Shown here: positions 13,850-15,392 of the stretch, piece after piece
Numbering within the stretch: the first letter of the stretch is position 1
Layout: each line of letters starts with the position of its first letter
NCBI GenBank assembly: GCA_025924495.1
Contig: JAICIG010000165.1
Span: forward strand, 1 to 15,392
DNA: 15,392 nucleotides
Direction: 5' to 3'
From: Pirellulales bacterium
GTDB lineage: Bacteria; Planctomycetota; Planctomycetia; Pirellulales; JAICIG01
The notes under the pieces: generated by a model
What the model was told of the DNA's origin: nothing
Database searches by the model: none
The model's input: the letters and a program-made list of their open reading frames with translations, nothing else
Position numbers and translations under genes: made by a program

Positions 13850-15160
13850 ATGGTTTTCATTTCCATGGCAAGATTACGCAGTTTGTGCAAAGGTTGTTCG
13901 CCATGGCTCGCCCTGCTGCTCGCGACGGCGCCTTCATTTGCAGGCGACTGGCCGCACTGGCGCGGACCCAACCGCAACGATATCGTGGACGAAGCCTCGG
14001 GCTGGTCGGCGGAAGGTTGGCTGAGTGAGACACCAACCTGGCGCGTGAACGGTGATCGCGGCGCAAGTTCTCCGCTAGTCGTTGGCGGCAAACTCTACGT
14101 CATGGGCTGGAACGACGGTCGCGATACGATCTATTGCCTTGATGCCGCGAGCGGAGAAGAAGTCTGGCGGCAGACCTATGCGTGTCCGCAATACGGCCGC
14201 CGCGCCACAGGCGACGAAGGATTGTATGGCGGTCCGATCTCGACGCCCGAGTTCGACGCGGCGACCGGCCTGCTCTACACGTTGAGCGTCGATGGCGATC
14301 TGAATTGCTGGAACACTGCGCGCAAGGGCGAGCGCGTCTGGACTTTGAATCTCTACGCAACCTACAACGTTCCACGGCGGCCGCGCCACCGTCGCTCGGG
14401 CTTGCGCGACTATGGATATACGACTGCCCCGCTTGTCCATGGCGATTGGCTGATTGTGGAGGTTGGCGCCACTGAAGGCTCGCTGATGGCCTTCGACAAG
14501 CGCAGCGGCCGGCGCGCGTGGGCCAGCGAGTGCCGCGACCCCGCCGGGCACACAGGCGGCCTGGCGCCGATGAAAGTGGCAGGCGTCGATTGCGTCGCCG
14601 TGCTGAATTATCGAGGCCTGATCGTCGCACGACTGGATGCCGGCCACGAAGGTCACACGCTCGCCGACTACGAATGGACCACCGACTTCGCCAACAACAT
14701 CGCCACGCCCGCAGTGTCGGGCAATTCGGTGCTGATCACCTCCGAATACAATCACAACGCCATCTGCCGGCTCGATATCGGATTGGATGGGGCGAAGAAA
14801 GCCTGGGAGCAACCGCTGGCTTCGAAGGTCTGTAGTCCGCTGATCGATGGCGACCGCATCTTCTGGGCCTGGCGCGAAGCTCACTGCCTTGATTTTTCCA
14901 CGGGGAGCGAACAATGGTCGGGCGGCGCCTTTGGCGACGCCGGCTCGTGCATCCTCACCAGCGATCGCAAGTTGATCGTCTGGGGCGGCCGCGGCACGCT
15001 GGCTTTGATTGACTTGAACGGCAAGGGCAAATCAGCGTACGTCGTGCGTGCTCGACGCGAGATTTTATCGTCAACGGACGCCTGGCCCCACGTCGTTCTC
15101 GCCGGCGGCCGGCTCTATTTGAAGGATCGCAACGGCGAACTCGTGTGCTTCGAACTGTAA
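13850..15160 (+). CDS. Secreted PQQ-like beta-propeller repeat protein
   Basis: This 436-residue protein carries a signal peptide (about residues 1-31, hydrophobic core WLALLLATAP, likely cleavage SFA/GDW), so it is exported. The mature protein begins DWPHWRGPNRNDI, the opening typical of planctomycete PQQ-like proteins. Propeller blades follow, recognised by repeated patterns such as GGKLYVMGWNDG and YCLDAASGEEVW (about 79-106), LYTLSVDGDLNCWN (142-155), LMAFDKRSGRRAW (212-224), HCLDFSTGSEQW (345-356) and GRLYLKDRNGELVCFEL at the end. The family is named for folding like PQQ dehydrogenases. No catalytic cofactor site is evident, so a scaffold or binding role is as likely as an enzyme. ATG 13850 was chosen because GGAAA lies just upstream and gives a proper signal peptide. 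A longer frame would overlap the methyltransferase gene, and ATG 13865 is an alternative. Confidence 0.9.
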   Translation: MVFISMARLRSLCKGCSPWLALLLATAPSFAGDWPHWRGPNRNDIVDEASGWSAEGWLSETPTWRVNGDRGASSPLVVGGKLYVMGWNDGRDTIYCLDAASGEEVWRQTYACPQYGRRATGDEGLYGGPISTPEFDAATGLLYTLSVDGDLNCWNTARKGERVWTLNLYATYNVPRRPRHRRSGLRDYGYTTAPLVHGDWLIVEVGATEGSLMAFDKRSGRRAWASECRDPAGHTGGLAPMKVAGVDCVAVLNYRGLIVARLDAGHEGHTLADYEWTTDFANNIATPAVSGNSVLITSEYNHNAICRLDIGLDGAKKAWEQPLASKVCSPLIDGDRIFWAWREAHCLDFSTGSEQWSGGAFGDAGSCILTSDRKLIVWGGRGTLALIDLNGKGKSAYVVRARREILSSTDAWPHVVLAGGRLYLKDRNGELVCFEL

Positions 15161-15181
15161 AGCGAAAGCCTCGCCATCGGT

Positions 15182-15208
15182 CGCAGCGTCTGCGGATGCT
15201 CGCCGCAG
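15182..15208. terminator. Overlapping hairpins between convergent genes, possible terminator
   Basis: CGCAG (15182-15186) pairs with CTGCG (15190-15194), while CTGCGG (15190-15195) can instead pair with CCGCAG (15203-15208) over a 7-base loop. The two hairpins exclude each other. They occupy the 49-base gap between two opposing stop codons, a natural place for a shared terminator. There is no T-run on either side. Confidence 0.35.
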
Positions 15209-15209
15209 C

Positions 15210-15392
15210 TTAGATCTCGGCGCCCAGATCGTAATGCTGCAGGTCTTCGCGGACGCCGCCCATGCCGTCGCCGACGCTGCGATAGTCGTCGACGATTTCG
15301 ATCGCGCGCAAGTACTTTACCATCTTGAAGCCAAGCTTGGTTTCGAACCGCGGCCGCAACGGCGCTCCATGTTGTATTGGCAGCGCAACGCC
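15210..15392 (-). CDS. Molybdopterin-dependent oxidoreductase, C-terminal 60 residues (5' end outside window)
   Basis: Reading leftward from the right edge, an uninterrupted frame of 60 codons ends at TAA (15210-15212). It contains LPIQHGAPLRPRFETKLGF, then KMVKYLRAIEIVDDYRSVGD, and ends GGVREDLQHYDLGAEI. This is the typical C-terminal end of sulfite oxidase/MsrP-like molybdopterin-binding proteins (PF00174), where the HGAPLR...P segment lines the cofactor pocket and a K-x-x-K-x-I-x-x-I/L-E strand follows. The reaction and the cofactor Cys cannot be seen because the N-terminal part is outside the window. It converges with the PQQ-propeller gene, stop to stop, with 49 bases between them. Confidence 0.85.
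   Translation of the reverse strand, partial: GVALPIQHGAPLRPRFETKLGFKMVKYLRAIEIVDDYRSVGDGMGGVREDLQHYDLGAEI

Noticed and set aside
1..15392. tRNA/rRNA genes, CRISPR arrays, insertion sequences, phage integration sites
   Set aside because: No tRNA-like cloverleaf, regularly spaced repeats, transposase motifs or terminal inverted repeats were seen on either strand.

Overview
The window looks like chromosomal DNA from a planctomycete, probably a Pirellulales-type organism. The evidence is protein families that are typical of, or strongly expanded in, that phylum: a DUF1559 prepilin-like protein with the H-X9-DG motif, a TIGR03067 secreted protein, a small membrane protein starting with the FSIRSLLWLTLVVAL motif, a Ser/Thr kinase fused to a STAND NTPase and an FGE-sulfatase-like domain, and a secreted PQQ-propeller protein with the WPHWRGPNR motif. 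The DNA is GC-rich throughout. I see no RNA genes, insertion sequences, CRISPR arrays or phage genes.

Layout, left to right. (1) Bases 3-1040, + strand: the C-terminal part of a CocE/NonD-type serine hydrolase, cut by the window edge. (2) 1165-1635, - strand: a secreted TIGR03067 protein, convergent with the hydrolase. (3) 1636-1977: a divergent intergenic region. (4) 1978-2199 and 2285-4543, + strand: a small membrane protein, then a 752-residue GMC-type flavin oxidoreductase with an unusual, internally duplicated N-terminal module. (5) 4493-8818 and 8901-10877, - strand: a probable two-gene transcript in which a GH13/CBM48 alpha-glucan enzyme is followed after 82 bases by a 1441-residue kinase-STAND-FGE protein. 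The 3' end of the kinase gene overlaps the 3' end of the GMC gene tail to tail by 51 bases. (6) 10878-11328: a divergent intergenic region with a good sigma70-like promoter facing right. (7) 11329-12486, + strand: the DUF1559 pilin-like protein, followed by a terminator-like hairpin. (8) 12579-12996: about 420 bases in which I see no gene. (9) 12997-13797 and 13850-15160, + strand: a class I SAM-dependent methyltransferase and a secreted PQQ-like beta-propeller protein. (10) 15210-15392, - strand: the last 60 codons of a molybdopterin-dependent oxidoreductase, cut by the right edge.

How the genes may work together. The most coherent block is 2285-10877. The GH13 enzyme and the kinase-STAND-FGE protein are probably co-transcribed, and the GMC oxidoreductase is locked to them by the overlapping ends. 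The duplicated N-terminal module of the GMC protein loosely resembles carbohydrate-binding beta-sandwich modules. A glucan-processing and oxidation unit coupled to a STAND-type signalling kinase is therefore a reasonable but unproven hypothesis. The genes on either side look like ordinary planctomycete housekeeping or surface functions with no clear link to that block.
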